64,000 nucleotides of DNA, taken from NCBI RefSeq assembly GCF_033949425.1, contig NZ_JAXAVX010000005.1:186001-250000 (forward strand), given 5' to 3'. The translations under genes and the position numbers were made by a program. Each line of letters begins with the position of its first letter. Position 1 is the stretch's first letter. The notes under the pieces were generated by a model, which was given only the letters and a program-made list of their open reading frames with translations, ran no database searches and had not been told where the DNA came from. Of this stretch, positions 42,332 through 49,856 are shown one piece after another. This DNA is from Patulibacter brassicae. GTDB lineage: Bacteria > Actinomycetota > Thermoleophilia > Solirubrobacterales > Solirubrobacteraceae.

Positions 42332-42738
42332 CGGCGCGCGATCACCTCCGCGGCCTGGTCGGCGGCCTCCTGCAACCGGTCCCGGACGACGCGGGCGCCG
42401 GCGCGGGCGCCGGGCCGCGTCTGCAGCGCCGAGAGCGCGCCGGCGACCCGCCCCGCGATCGCGACGGTGCGGTCGCGCGCGGTCTCCAGGCCGGGCTCCG
42501 GCGTCGCGTCGGCGACCTTCTCGGCCTCGTGCTGGGCGCGCTCGGCGAGGTCGCGGGCGTGGACCCGCACGAAGAGCGACCGCGTCCGATCGCGGACGAC
42601 GCCGTCGGCGAGGATCCGGCCCTCGACGGCGAGCGCCTGCACCGCGCCCGCCCGTCGCTCGAGCTCGTCGCGACTCGTGTCGCCGCACCCCGCGAGGAGC
42701 AGGACGCAGGAGGCTGCCAGCACGCACGGGCGCCGCAC
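42328..42738 (-). CDS. Small lipoprotein, first gene of the Nramp/PRC operon
   Basis: 136 residues from GTG. Signal peptide RRPCVLAASCVLLLAGC with lipobox LLAG-C near residue 18, so the mature protein is lipid-anchored outside the membrane. The rest is helical and charged (ELERRAGAVQALAVEG, ARDLAERAQHEAEKVAD) with the look of a coiled coil. The stop overlaps the Nramp start (ATGA). It may be an accessory or scavenging partner of the transporter. GGGTAG ends 10 nt before the start. Confidence 0.75.
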   Translation of the reverse strand: MRRPCVLAASCVLLLAGCGDTSRDELERRAGAVQALAVEGRILADGVVRDRTRSLFVRVHARDLAERAQHEAEKVADATPEPGLETARDRTVAIAGRVAGALSALQTRPGARAGARVVRDRLQEAADQAAEVIARR

Positions 42739-42748
42739 GGCCCGAGGG

Positions 42749-42774
42749 CTACCCGCCCGCGGCGCGCGGCATGC
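42749..42774 (-). promoter_or_regulatory. SigB/F-type promoter candidate of the lipoprotein/Nramp/PRC operon
   Basis: Minus-strand GCAT-N16-GGGTAG, ending 10 nt before the GTG at 42738. Confidence 0.6.
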
Positions 42775-42825
42775 GCGGTCCGTCTCGTCCCCGGCGCGAC
42801 CGAGGACGAGACGGACCGGCCGGCG

Positions 42826-43563
42826 TCAGGCGGCGACCCCGACGCGCTCGCCCATCGCGTCCAGCGACTGCCGGATGAGCCGCGAGACCTGCATCTGGGA
42901 GACTCCCACGCGCTCGGCGATCTCGCGCTGGTACATGTCGCGGTGGTAGCGCATGAAGAGGATGCGGCGCTCGCGGTCGTCGAGCCCGGCGAGCGCGTCG
43001 CGGACGGCGATCACGGCCTCGGCCTGCTCGTAGCCCTCGTCCTCGGCGCCGAAGCGCTCCCGCATCGTCGGGCGCCCGTCGTCGGCGGTGCCCTCGAGGG
43101 AGTGGGAGCGGAAGGCCGCGCCGGCGCGGGTGGCGTCCTCGGCGTCCGCGACGGAGACCTCGAGGATCTCGGCGATCCGCGCGGTCGAGGGGAGCTCGCC
43201 GTGCTCGCGCTCGTACCGGTCGCGGGTCCGCCGCACCCGGGCGTCGAGCTCCTTCATCGCGCGGGGGACGTGCACGGCCCAGCAGCCGTCGCGGAAGTGG
43301 CGCTTGATCTCGCCGGTGATCGTCGGGACGGCGTAGCTGGAGAACTGCAGGCCGCAGTCGAGGTCGAAGCGGTCGATCGCCTTGACGAGGCCGACGCAGC
43401 CGACCTGGACGAGGTCCTCGAGGGTCTCGCCCCGCCGCTCGTAGCGCCGGGCGCAGGAGCGGACCAGGGGCATCGCTCGGCGGACGAGCTTCTCGCGAGC
43501 GACCTCGTCGTGGTGCTCGCGGTAGCGGCGCAGGAGCGCCATGTCGTGCTGATGGGTGGACAC
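42826..43563 (-). CDS. SigB/SigF/SigG-family RNA polymerase sigma factor (intact)
   Basis: 245 residues from a GTG placed by AGGAGG 6 nt upstream. Region 1.2/2.1 LLRRYREHHDEVAREKLVRR, region 2 (LVQVGCVGLVKAIDRFD, FSSYAVPTITGEIKRHFRD), region 3, and region 4 HTH (MYQREIAERVGVSQMQVSRLI) are all present in one frame. This is the stress/sporulation sigma branch that recognises GNNT...GGGTA promoters, several of which lie in this window. No anti-sigma (RsbW) or anti-anti-sigma (RsbV) gene is adjacent, so its control is encoded elsewhere. Confidence 0.93.
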   Translation of the reverse strand: MSTHQHDMALLRRYREHHDEVAREKLVRRAMPLVRSCARRYERRGETLEDLVQVGCVGLVKAIDRFDLDCGLQFSSYAVPTITGEIKRHFRDGCWAVHVPRAMKELDARVRRTRDRYEREHGELPSTARIAEILEVSVADAEDATRAGAAFRSHSLEGTADDGRPTMRERFGAEDEGYEQAEAVIAVRDALAGLDDRERRILFMRYHRDMYQREIAERVGVSQMQVSRLIRQSLDAMGERVGVAA

Positions 43564-43818
43564 TGGGTCCTCCTGTTCGGGGGGAAGCGAACGGGGGAAG
43601 CCCGACGGGGATGCGACGCGGCGCACCGCCCAGGAAGGGGAAACCACCTCTTGCGTGATGCCGTCGCCCTACGCGAGTGCGTCCGTCGCGCGGCGTCCGC
43701 TCCCGATCCGCAGACGAATCGCGAGCCGTGGGCCGCCCGTCAGGGCCGTCGGCACTGCACCGAACCTAGCGCGCCCGGACCGGCGACGCAACCGCGGATC
43801 CGGCCCCCGGAAGAGCTT

Positions 43819-43845
43819 CGCGGGCGCGCGTTTGGCGCGCCCGCG
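43819..43845. other. 11-bp perfect hairpin just before the epimerase start
   Basis: CGCGGGCGCGC-GTTTG-GCGCGCCCGCG. It ends 19 nt before the ATG at 43865, immediately upstream of the GAGGGG ribosome-binding site. It could shield or expose the site, or end transcription from upstream. The remainder of 43564-43818 contains only the sigma-factor ribosome-binding site and no recognisable gene. Confidence 0.55.
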
Positions 43846-43864
43846 CGAGGGGAAGCACCGCCCC

Positions 43865-44920
43865 ATGCGGATCGTGGTCACCGGAGCGACCGGCAACGTC
43901 GGATCGGCCCTCGTGCGCGCCCTCGAGCGCGACCCCGACGTGGACGAGGTGGTCGGGATCGCGCGGCGCCTGCCCGCCGGCGGCGAGGGCGGCAAGACGG
44001 CCTGGGTCGCCGGCGACGTGCGGGAGACCGACCTGCGGCCGCTGTTCACCGGCGCGGACGCCGTCATCCACCTCGCATGGGCGATCCAGCCCTCGCGGGA
44101 CCGCGACACGACGGCCGGCATCGACCTCCTCGGCACCGAGCGCGTCCTCGACGCCGTCGCGCACGCCGGGGTACGGACCCTCGTGCACGCTTCCTCCGTC
44201 GCGGTCTACGCGCCGGCGCGACGCTCGCGCGACCGCGTCACCGAGGGCTGGCCGCGGCGCGCCGTCGCGTCGTCGTTCTACTCGCGCGACAAGGTCCGCG
44301 CCGAGGAGCTGGTCGACGCGTTCGCCCGCGAGCACCCGGACGTGCGGACCGTCCGGCTGCGGCCCGCCCCGATCGTGCAGCGCGCCGCCGCCGAGGAGCT
44401 GCGACGGTACTTCTTCGGTCCCCTGCTGCCGAGCCCGCTGATCGCGCCCGGGCGCACCCCGATCGCTCCGATCCCACTCGGCCTCTGGTTCCAGGTCGTG
44501 CACGCCGACGACGTCGCCGACGCGTACCGCCGCGTGACGCTGGACGAGTCCGCCAGCGGCGCCTACAACGTCGCGGCCGACCCGCCGATCGGCGCCCGCC
44601 GACTCGCCGGGATCCTCGGCGGCGTCCCGCTCCCGATCCCCGGCCGGCGCGTGCTGCGGACGATCGCCGGCCTCACCTGGCGCGCGCGCCTGCAGCCGAC
44701 GCCGCCCGGCTGGGCCGACCTGGCCTACGCCGCGCCGCTGCTGGACACGAACCGCCTGCGCGCGCTCGGCTGGGCGCCCCAGCACGACGGGCCCACCGCC
44801 CTCGCCGAGGTGCTGGCGGGGATCAACGCCGGGGCCACCGGCGAGACGCCGCCCCTGGCGGCCGCGGGCGGCCGCTGGCAGGAGCTGCGCACCGGCATCG
44901 GCGCGCGCAGCGGCGTCTGA
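43865..44920 (+). CDS. NAD(P)-dependent epimerase/dehydratase family protein (extended SDR)
   Basis: 351 residues. The nucleotide-binding motif is TGATGNVG (6-13); VIHLAWAIQP and VHASSVAVYAP follow, and the catalytic Tyr-x3-Lys is in FYSRDKVRAEE. The C-terminal third (LWFQVVHADDVADAYRRV, AYNVAADPP) is the substrate domain of extended SDRs. It may act on a sugar nucleotide or a hydrophobic ketone. A ribosome-binding site GAGGGG and the hairpin described above precede it. It is divergent from the sigma factor gene across 301 bp. Confidence 0.87.
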   Translation: MRIVVTGATGNVGSALVRALERDPDVDEVVGIARRLPAGGEGGKTAWVAGDVRETDLRPLFTGADAVIHLAWAIQPSRDRDTTAGIDLLGTERVLDAVAHAGVRTLVHASSVAVYAPARRSRDRVTEGWPRRAVASSFYSRDKVRAEELVDAFAREHPDVRTVRLRPAPIVQRAAAEELRRYFFGPLLPSPLIAPGRTPIAPIPLGLWFQVVHADDVADAYRRVTLDESASGAYNVAADPPIGARRLAGILGGVPLPIPGRRVLRTIAGLTWRARLQPTPPGWADLAYAAPLLDTNRLRALGWAPQHDGPTALAEVLAGINAGATGETPPLAAAGGRWQELRTGIGARSGV

Positions 44921-44986
44921 TCGGCGGGGCGCCCGCCACCGGCGTTCCGGCCGGGACGCCGTGCTCGAGGGGCCGCCGGCGGCCGC

Positions 44987-45427
44987 TCAGCGGCGGCGCA
45001 GCCACGCGAACCCCGCCTGCGCGACGTCGTTGATCGCCTCGATCGTGCCGGTCGCCGCGGCGAGGCGACCGGCGCGCGGCACGGTCACGCGCAGCCCGAC
45101 GAGCCCGAGCCCGACCCAGGCGCCGGTGCAGCGGGTGCAGAGCAGGAGCTCGCCGACCGCGTAGCGCAGGCCGGTCCCGCGCGGTCGCCGCGCACCCCCG
45201 GCCGGCTCCTCGACGAAGGGCCGCCGCAGCCACTCCTCGACCTTCTGCTCCGTCACGACGCGCGTGTAGGCGGAGGTCGCGATCCCCAGCGGCAGCAGCT
45301 CGGACCGGGCCGGGAGCTCGCCCGTGCGGCGCGACGCGAGCACGATCGAGCCGAACGCCGCCGCGTAGGCGGCGGAGATCAGCGCGTAGCTCGACGGGCG
45401 GGTGGGGGTCTCCGCCGTGGGCCTCAG
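44987..45427 (-). CDS. DUF1360 membrane protein, apparent CTG start
   Basis: 146 residues. Helix one is SYALISAAYAAAFGSIVLAS; then VVTEQKVEEWLRRPFVEEP, the cysteine pair LLLCTRCTGAWVGLGLV in helix two, and a final helix. These features define DUF1360, a small membrane family of unknown role. No ATG, GTG or TTG lies between the preceding stop and an internal GTG (45343) that would remove helix one. CTG at 45427 has GGAGGA 7 nt upstream (45435-45440), so CTG initiation is favoured. It follows the CDGSH gene by 24 nt. Confidence 0.72.
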   Translation of the reverse strand: MRPTAETPTRPSSYALISAAYAAAFGSIVLASRRTGELPARSELLPLGIATSAYTRVVTEQKVEEWLRRPFVEEPAGGARRPRGTGLRYAVGELLLCTRCTGAWVGLGLVGLRVTVPRAGRLAAATGTIEAINDVAQAGFAWLRRR

Positions 45428-45451
45428 CGCTCGGTCCTCCGGGGCACGTGG

Positions 45452-45673
45452 CTACCGATCCTCGCGGCCGCTCGGCGCGCGGAAGCGCGTCGTGGCGTGG
45501 GTCCCGTCGCAGAACGGGCGGATCCGCGACCGTCCGCAACGGCAGAGCGCGACGGGCGACCGGCCCGGGTCGATCTCCTCGCCCTCCTGGTCGAGCAGGA
45601 CGATCGGGCCGCGGACGATGAGCGGTCCATCCCGGTAGGGCGTGATCGTCACGGTGGGGCGCTCGTCGCCCAT
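45452..45673 (-). CDS. CDGSH-type iron-sulfur protein
   Basis: 73 residues. The 2Fe-2S ligand set is Cys44, Cys46, Cys55 and His59 in LCRCGRSRIRPFCDGTH, the three-Cys/one-His mitoNEET-type site. A beta-rich N-terminal part (VTITPYRDGPLIVRGPIVLLD) precedes it, as in other bacterial single-domain CDGSH proteins. It likely transfers electrons or clusters. The start is 4 nt from the end of the upstream methyltransferase gene, and the DUF1360 gene follows: one operon. Confidence 0.93.
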   Translation of the reverse strand: MGDERPTVTITPYRDGPLIVRGPIVLLDQEGEEIDPGRSPVALCRCGRSRIRPFCDGTHATTRFRAPSGREDR

Positions 45674-45677
45674 GCGA

Positions 45678-46421
45678 TCACTCCCCCGCCCGGCGGCCGC
45701 GCACGACGACGAGCTCCTCGTCGGTGGCGCCCGGCCGCAGCCGCCCGGCGCGCCGCAGCGCCTCGGCACGCCGCTGCATGACCGGACCGAAGGGGATCCG
45801 CTGGCGGGCGGCGACCTCGACCTCGAGGCCCTGGTCCCGCAGCCGGCGCAGCGTGAGGTCGACGTCGGCGACCTCGCTGTGCACGAGCAGCAGCGAGCCG
45901 CCCGGTCGCAGCCGGGCCGGCGCCGCCGCGCAGATCGCGTCGAGGATCGCGCGCCCGCTGCGACCGGCGTCCCAGGCCCGACGGGCACCGGCACGCGGGA
46001 GGTCGTCCTCGCGCGCCGGGACGTACGGCGGGTTGCTCACGACGAGGTCCCAGGTGCCGTCGGGCGCCGCGTCGAGGAGGTCGCCCCGGCGCACCTCGCC
46101 GCGACAGCCGAACCGGCGCAGCGTCATCCGGGCGGTCAGCACGGCGCGGCGCGACACGTCGACCGCGGCGACCTGCGCGCCGTGGCGCGCGGCGGTCGCG
46201 GCCAGCAGCCCGCTGCCGGTGCAGAGGTCGAGCACGCGCGCGCCGTCCAGCGGCTCGGACGCGAGGACCGACGCCAGCAGCAGCGAGTCCTCCTGGGGCG
46301 CGTAGACGCCGGGCAGGGTCCGGATGCGCGGCGCCGCGGGGCGGGGGCGCGCGGCCGGCGCGGTCGGTCCGGGCACCGGGGCGGCGCGGGGGGCGGGGGC
46401 GATGAGGGAGTCGTCGAACAC
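45678..46421 (-). CDS. HemK2/MTQ2-type methyltransferase
   Basis: 247 residues from GTG. SAM motif VLDLCTGSGLLA, acidic VAAVDVS, and the catalytic NPPYVPAR that marks N5-glutamine (HemK/PrmC-like) or DNA-type methyltransferases. It lacks the PrmC N-terminal release-factor domain and so fits the MTQ2-like subgroup. The first ~35 residues are Pro/Ala-rich; an ATG at 46526 would overlap the divergent gene and adds non-protein-like sequence. The target protein is unknown. It is first in the CDGSH/DUF1360 operon and divergent from the iron enzyme. Confidence 0.82.
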   Translation of the reverse strand: MFDDSLIAPAPRAAPVPGPTAPAARPRPAAPRIRTLPGVYAPQEDSLLLASVLASEPLDGARVLDLCTGSGLLAATAARHGAQVAAVDVSRRAVLTARMTLRRFGCRGEVRRGDLLDAAPDGTWDLVVSNPPYVPAREDDLPRAGARRAWDAGRSGRAILDAICAAAPARLRPGGSLLLVHSEVADVDLTLRRLRDQGLEVEVAARQRIPFGPVMQRRAEALRRAGRLRPGATDEELVVVRGRRAGE

Positions 46422-46489
46422 GGGGAGGGCGGACCGGGTCTGGATCGAGGGACCGGTCTGGTGCCGTGGTCTACCCAGGCACGCGCTCC

Positions 46490-46515
46490 GGATATCGCGG
46501 ATGCGACCCGGGTAT
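46490..46515 (+). promoter_or_regulatory. SigB/F-type promoter candidate of the iron enzyme/SDR operon
   Basis: GGAT (46490-46493)-N16-GGGTAT (46510-46515), ending 9 nt before the ATG at 46525. Confidence 0.6.
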
Positions 46516-46524
46516 CCCGGGGAC

Positions 46525-47541
46525 ATGACCCCTCCCGGCCTGCCCAGCCCGCGTGGCCCGCTGTCCGCCCGCGTCCTCGAGCTCCTGTCCCGGGCGCCGG
46601 GGAGCGCCGCGGCGGACGCGGTCCTGCCCGCCGTGCCGGAGGACGCCGTCGGCGATGAGGACCTGCAGCTGGCGCTCTACCTCGCCTACGAGCTGCACTA
46701 CCGCGGGCTGCCCGGCGTCGCCGACGCCTGGGAGTGGGACCCGGCGCTGCTGACGCTGCGCGGCGCGATGGAGGCGGCGTTCGAGGCCGGGCTGCGCGAG
46801 CTCGTCCCCTACCCCGACGCCGTCGCGCCGACGGAGATGGACGTCGCGCTGCGGGAGATCATGGACGCCGACGACGGCCCGTCGCTCTCGCGGTTCGTCG
46901 AGCGCGAGGCCGACGCCGAGCAGGTCCGCGAGCTCGTCGTGCACCGCTCGGCGTACCAGCTGAAGGAGGCCGACCCGCACTCCTTCGCGCTCCCGCGGCT
47001 CCACGGACGGCCGAAGGCGGCGATGGTCGAGATCCAGGTCGACGAGTACGGCGGCGGCAAGCCCGACCGGATCCACGCGCTGCTCTACGCCGCGACGATG
47101 CGGGAGCTCGGCCTCGACGACGCCTACGGGGCCTACGTCGACGTCCTGCCCGCGACGACGCTCGCGACGGTGAACCTCGCGTCCTTCTTCGGCCTGCACC
47201 GGCGCTGGCGCGGCGCGTGCGCCGGGCACCTGGCCCTGACCGAGATGACCTCGTCGGCCCCGAGCCGACGCTACGCGGCCGGCCTGCGGCGCCTGGGCTT
47301 CACGAGCGCGGCGGCCACCGAGTTCTACGACGAGCACGTCGAGGCCGACGCGGTCCACGAGAGCATCGCGGCCGTCGACCTCGCGGGGGGCCTCGCCCAC
47401 CAGGACGAGGGTCTGGGCCGCGACGCGCTCTTCGGCGCGGCCGCGCTGGCCGCGCTGGAGGCGCGCTTCGCGACCGCGATCATGGACGCCTGGGAGGCGG
47501 GCCGGACGTCGCTGCGCACCCCCGGCCTCGTCCTGGCCTGA
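46525..47541 (+). CDS. Iron-containing redox enzyme family protein (haem-oxygenase-like diiron, HDO-like)
   Basis: 338 residues, mainly helical. Candidate metal ligands occur in LYLAYELHYRG, MVEIQVDEYGGGKPDRIHALL, LALTEMTSS and FYDEHVEADAVHE, spaced as in the haem-oxygenase-like dimetal oxidases (UndA, BesC, CADD). These enzymes use O2 on fatty acids, amino acids or self-residues. It leads an operon with two SDR genes (3 nt, then overlap). Divergent neighbours are a methyltransferase and a CDGSH protein, an association I recall from other Actinobacteria. Substrate unknown. Confidence 0.82.
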   Translation: MTPPGLPSPRGPLSARVLELLSRAPGSAAADAVLPAVPEDAVGDEDLQLALYLAYELHYRGLPGVADAWEWDPALLTLRGAMEAAFEAGLRELVPYPDAVAPTEMDVALREIMDADDGPSLSRFVEREADAEQVRELVVHRSAYQLKEADPHSFALPRLHGRPKAAMVEIQVDEYGGGKPDRIHALLYAATMRELGLDDAYGAYVDVLPATTLATVNLASFFGLHRRWRGACAGHLALTEMTSSAPSRRYAAGLRRLGFTSAAATEFYDEHVEADAVHESIAAVDLAGGLAHQDEGLGRDALFGAAALAALEARFATAIMDAWEAGRTSLRTPGLVLA

Positions 47542-47544
47542 GCG

Positions 47545-48456
47545 ATGCGACCGCTCTCCCTCGCCGGCCGCGGCGTCCTCGTCACCGGGGCCGCCGGCGG
47601 CATCGGCACCGCCGTCGCCCACCGGCTCGTGGCCCTCGGAGCCACGCCGGTGCTGCTCGACGTGCCCGGTCCCCGACTCGACGCGCTCGAGCAGGCGCTC
47701 GGGGACCGGGCCGTCGTGGCGCCCGCCGACGTCCGCGACCGCGGCGAGGTCGTCGCCGTCGTCGACGACGCCGCCGCGCGGACCGGCGGGCTCGCGGCCG
47801 CCGTCATCGGTGCCGGCCTCGTCCGTCCCGACACGCTCGTCGGCCAGCACGAGGACGACGCCCGCCGCGTCATCGACGTGAACGTCTACGGCACCCTCTG
47901 GTCGTTCCAGGCGGCGATGCCGCACGTCGACGCGGCCGAGGGCCACGCGCTGGCGCTCTCCTCGATCGCCGGCATCGCGCCGATCCCGCTCTCGGGCGTC
48001 TACCCCGCGTCGAAGGCGGCGGTCGACAGCATCGTCGCGACGGTGCGGACCGAGGCGATGAACCGCCGCACGAGCGCCGGCGTCGTCTACCTCGGCGCGG
48101 TCGACACCCAGATGAACCGCGACGTCCAGCGCGATCCGCGCACCGCGCGCGCGACGCAGCGGTCGATCTCGTTCCTCACGCGGCCGTCGCGCGCGGAGGA
48201 CGTCGCCGTGGCGATCGTCGACGGCCTGCGGGACCGCCGAGGGCACGTCGTGGTGCCACGCTGGATGACGCCGGCGGTCTGGCCCCACGCGCTCGTGCGC
48301 GCCGTGGCCGAGCGCGTCATGGCCCGGACCGCGCTGCGCGACGAGCTGCCGGGCGGCGCGCAGGCGACGGACCGGACGCTGCAGCGCTCGACCGATCCCG
48401 GCGAGACCCAGGATCCCCGCCACGACGCCGACGCCGGACAGGAGGTCTCCTCGTGA
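47545..48456 (+). CDS. Short-chain dehydrogenase/reductase, tandem copy 1
   Basis: 303 residues. TGAAGGIG (14-21) binds the cofactor, LSSIAG carries the catalytic Ser, and YPASKAA the Tyr-x3-Lys. The segment after VYLGAV lacks the usual PGxxxT loop; it reads DTQMNRDV. The C-terminal 70 residues are basic and end in a polar tail. It starts 3 nt after the iron enzyme stop. The second SDR begins in its stop codon. About half of positions match copy 2 by eye, so this is an old duplication. Confidence 0.9.
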   Translation: MRPLSLAGRGVLVTGAAGGIGTAVAHRLVALGATPVLLDVPGPRLDALEQALGDRAVVAPADVRDRGEVVAVVDDAAARTGGLAAAVIGAGLVRPDTLVGQHEDDARRVIDVNVYGTLWSFQAAMPHVDAAEGHALALSSIAGIAPIPLSGVYPASKAAVDSIVATVRTEAMNRRTSAGVVYLGAVDTQMNRDVQRDPRTARATQRSISFLTRPSRAEDVAVAIVDGLRDRRGHVVVPRWMTPAVWPHALVRAVAERVMARTALRDELPGGAQATDRTLQRSTDPGETQDPRHDADAGQEVSS

Positions 48457-49304
48457 GCCGCATCGACCTCACCGGCCGCGGGGTCGTCCTGTCGGGCGCG
48501 ACCGGCGGCATCGGCCGCGAGATCGCCCGGGTGCTGCTCGAGCACGGCGCGCGCGTGGCGCTCGTGAGCCGCCCGACGGAGCGCCTCGAGGAGCTCGAGG
48601 CGCAGCTCGACCACCCGGACGCCGTCGCGTTCCCGGCCGACGTGACCGACCGCGCCCAGGTCGTCGAGGCCGTCGATGCGGCGGCGGAGCGCTTCGGCGG
48701 GTTGTGCGGCGTCATCGCCGGCGCCGGCGCCGTCGTGACCGGGACGATCGCCGAGCAGTCCGAGGAGGACTGCCGCCGCGTCGTCGACACGAACCTCTAC
48801 GGCACCCTCTGGACGATGCAGGCGGCGCTGCCGCACGTCGACCGCGCCGGCGGGCACCTGCTGGCGGTCGCCTCGATCGCGGGGATCGTGCCGATCCCCC
48901 TCTCCGGCGTCTACCCGGCGACGAAGGCGGCGGTCGGCGAGCTCGCCGCCCAGCTGCGGATCGAGCTCATGCACCGGCCGACGAGCGCCGGCGTCTTCTA
49001 CCTCGGCATGGTCGAGAGCGAGATGGCCGAGGCGGTCGCCGAGGACGAGCGGATCGAGCGGACCCTGGAGCGGAGCCCCCGGCTGCTGCGCTCGGCGCTG
49101 CCGGTCGACGAGGCGGCGGGGCGGATCGTGCACGCGCTCGCGCACCGGCAGGCGTCGGCGGTCGCGCCGTGGTGGCAGCTGCCGGTCGCCGCTCCGCAGC
49201 TCGGGCTGCAGCTGGCGGTCGAGACCGGCATGCGGGCGTTCGCGATCGCCCGCGAGCTGCCGCGGCGCGCGGTCGGCCGGGGGCCCGGCGCCGCGGACCG
49301 GTGA
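48453..49304 (+). CDS. Short-chain dehydrogenase/reductase, tandem copy 2
   Basis: 283 residues from a GTG overlapping the previous stop (GTGA), with GGAGG about 10 nt before it. Cofactor motif SGATGGIG, catalytic ASIAG and YPATKAA, and the shared block NLYGTLWTMQAALPHVD (copy 1: NVYGTLWSFQAAMPHVD). Like copy 1 it lacks a PG loop and has a C-terminal hydrophobic stretch (WWQLPVAAPQLGLQLAVE), suggesting membrane proximity or a hydrophobic substrate. The two probably form a heterodimer or act in successive steps after the iron enzyme. Confidence 0.9.
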   Translation: MSRIDLTGRGVVLSGATGGIGREIARVLLEHGARVALVSRPTERLEELEAQLDHPDAVAFPADVTDRAQVVEAVDAAAERFGGLCGVIAGAGAVVTGTIAEQSEEDCRRVVDTNLYGTLWTMQAALPHVDRAGGHLLAVASIAGIVPIPLSGVYPATKAAVGELAAQLRIELMHRPTSAGVFYLGMVESEMAEAVAEDERIERTLERSPRLLRSALPVDEAAGRIVHALAHRQASAVAPWWQLPVAAPQLGLQLAVETGMRAFAIARELPRRAVGRGPGAADR

Positions 49305-49351
49305 GGTCGCTCCGCGGCCCGGCGGCGCGGAGCCGCCCGGCGGCGCGGAGC

Positions 49352-49618
49352 TCAGCGCTCGACGAACTCGTGCGCGGTGCTCAACGCGCCCTGCGCGTCG
49401 GTCTCGCGATAGAGCATCGCGAGACCGAGCTCGTCGAACAGGGCCAGGAACTCGTCCCAGCCGAGCGGCTCGAGATCGCTGCCCTCCTCGCCGATGCGGA
49501 AGCCGATGCTGCTGTGGCCCTCCGGCGCGACCCGTCGCCCCGGCTCGGCGCCGCGGCGCTCCGCCCAGCGGCGGATCTCGTGGTGGTCGATGGTGTGGCC
49601 GGCGCTCCCCTGCGGCAC
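49352..49618 (-). CDS. Small acidic protein often labelled 1,4-alpha-glucan branching enzyme-like
   Basis: 88 residues from GTG, with GGGAG just upstream. The body reads HTIDHHEIRRWAERRG, then GWDEFLALFDELGLAMLYRE. This matches a family of ~80-residue bacterial proteins that databases mislabel as branching enzyme; the real function is unknown. A GTTT-N17-GGGTAG motif lies about 55 nt upstream on the same strand. It is convergent with the SDR operon. Confidence 0.7.
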   Translation of the reverse strand: MPQGSAGHTIDHHEIRRWAERRGAEPGRRVAPEGHSSIGFRIGEEGSDLEPLGWDEFLALFDELGLAMLYRETDAQGALSTAHEFVER

Positions 49619-49739
49619 ATGAGCTCCCTTCGGGGCCCGGCGATGGCGCGCCGGGCCGTCGTTTGCCTCGTGGCTACCCGACCCCCCCGGCACCCCAAAC
49701 AGCGCGATGGGCACCCGCGGATCGTCCCGCGCGCGAGCC

Positions 49740-49765
49740 GTGTGCGCCGGGGAGGCGCCGGGTAG
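49740..49765 (+). promoter_or_regulatory. SigB/F-type promoter candidate upstream of isochorismatase
   Basis: GTGT (49740-49743)-N16-GGGTAG (49760-49765), 37 nt before the micro-ORF at 49803. Confidence 0.5.
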
Positions 49766-49802
49766 CCCTGCGGCACCCCGATCCGACCCCGAGAGGAGCC
49801 CG

Positions 49803-49856
49803 ATGACGACCCCTGCACGACCGCGCCGACGACCGGCGCGCGGAGCGGCCCGATGA
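49803..49856 (+). CDS. 17-codon Arg-rich leader ORF
   Basis: MTTPARPRRRPARGAAR, preceded by AGAGGAG with 4-5 nt spacing, the better of the two ribosome-binding sites here. Its TGA overlaps the isochorismatase ATG (ATGA at 49853-49856). It could couple translation or simply be a chance frame. Arg runs can slow ribosomes, so an attenuating leader is possible. Confidence 0.35.
   Translation: MTTPARPRRRPARGAAR

Noticed and set aside
45424..45427. CTGA as a stop/start overlap for the DUF1360 gene
   Set aside because: The TGA belongs to a shadow frame of the CDGSH gene, whose real stop is TAG at 45452; the CTG start is supported by the ribosome-binding site instead.
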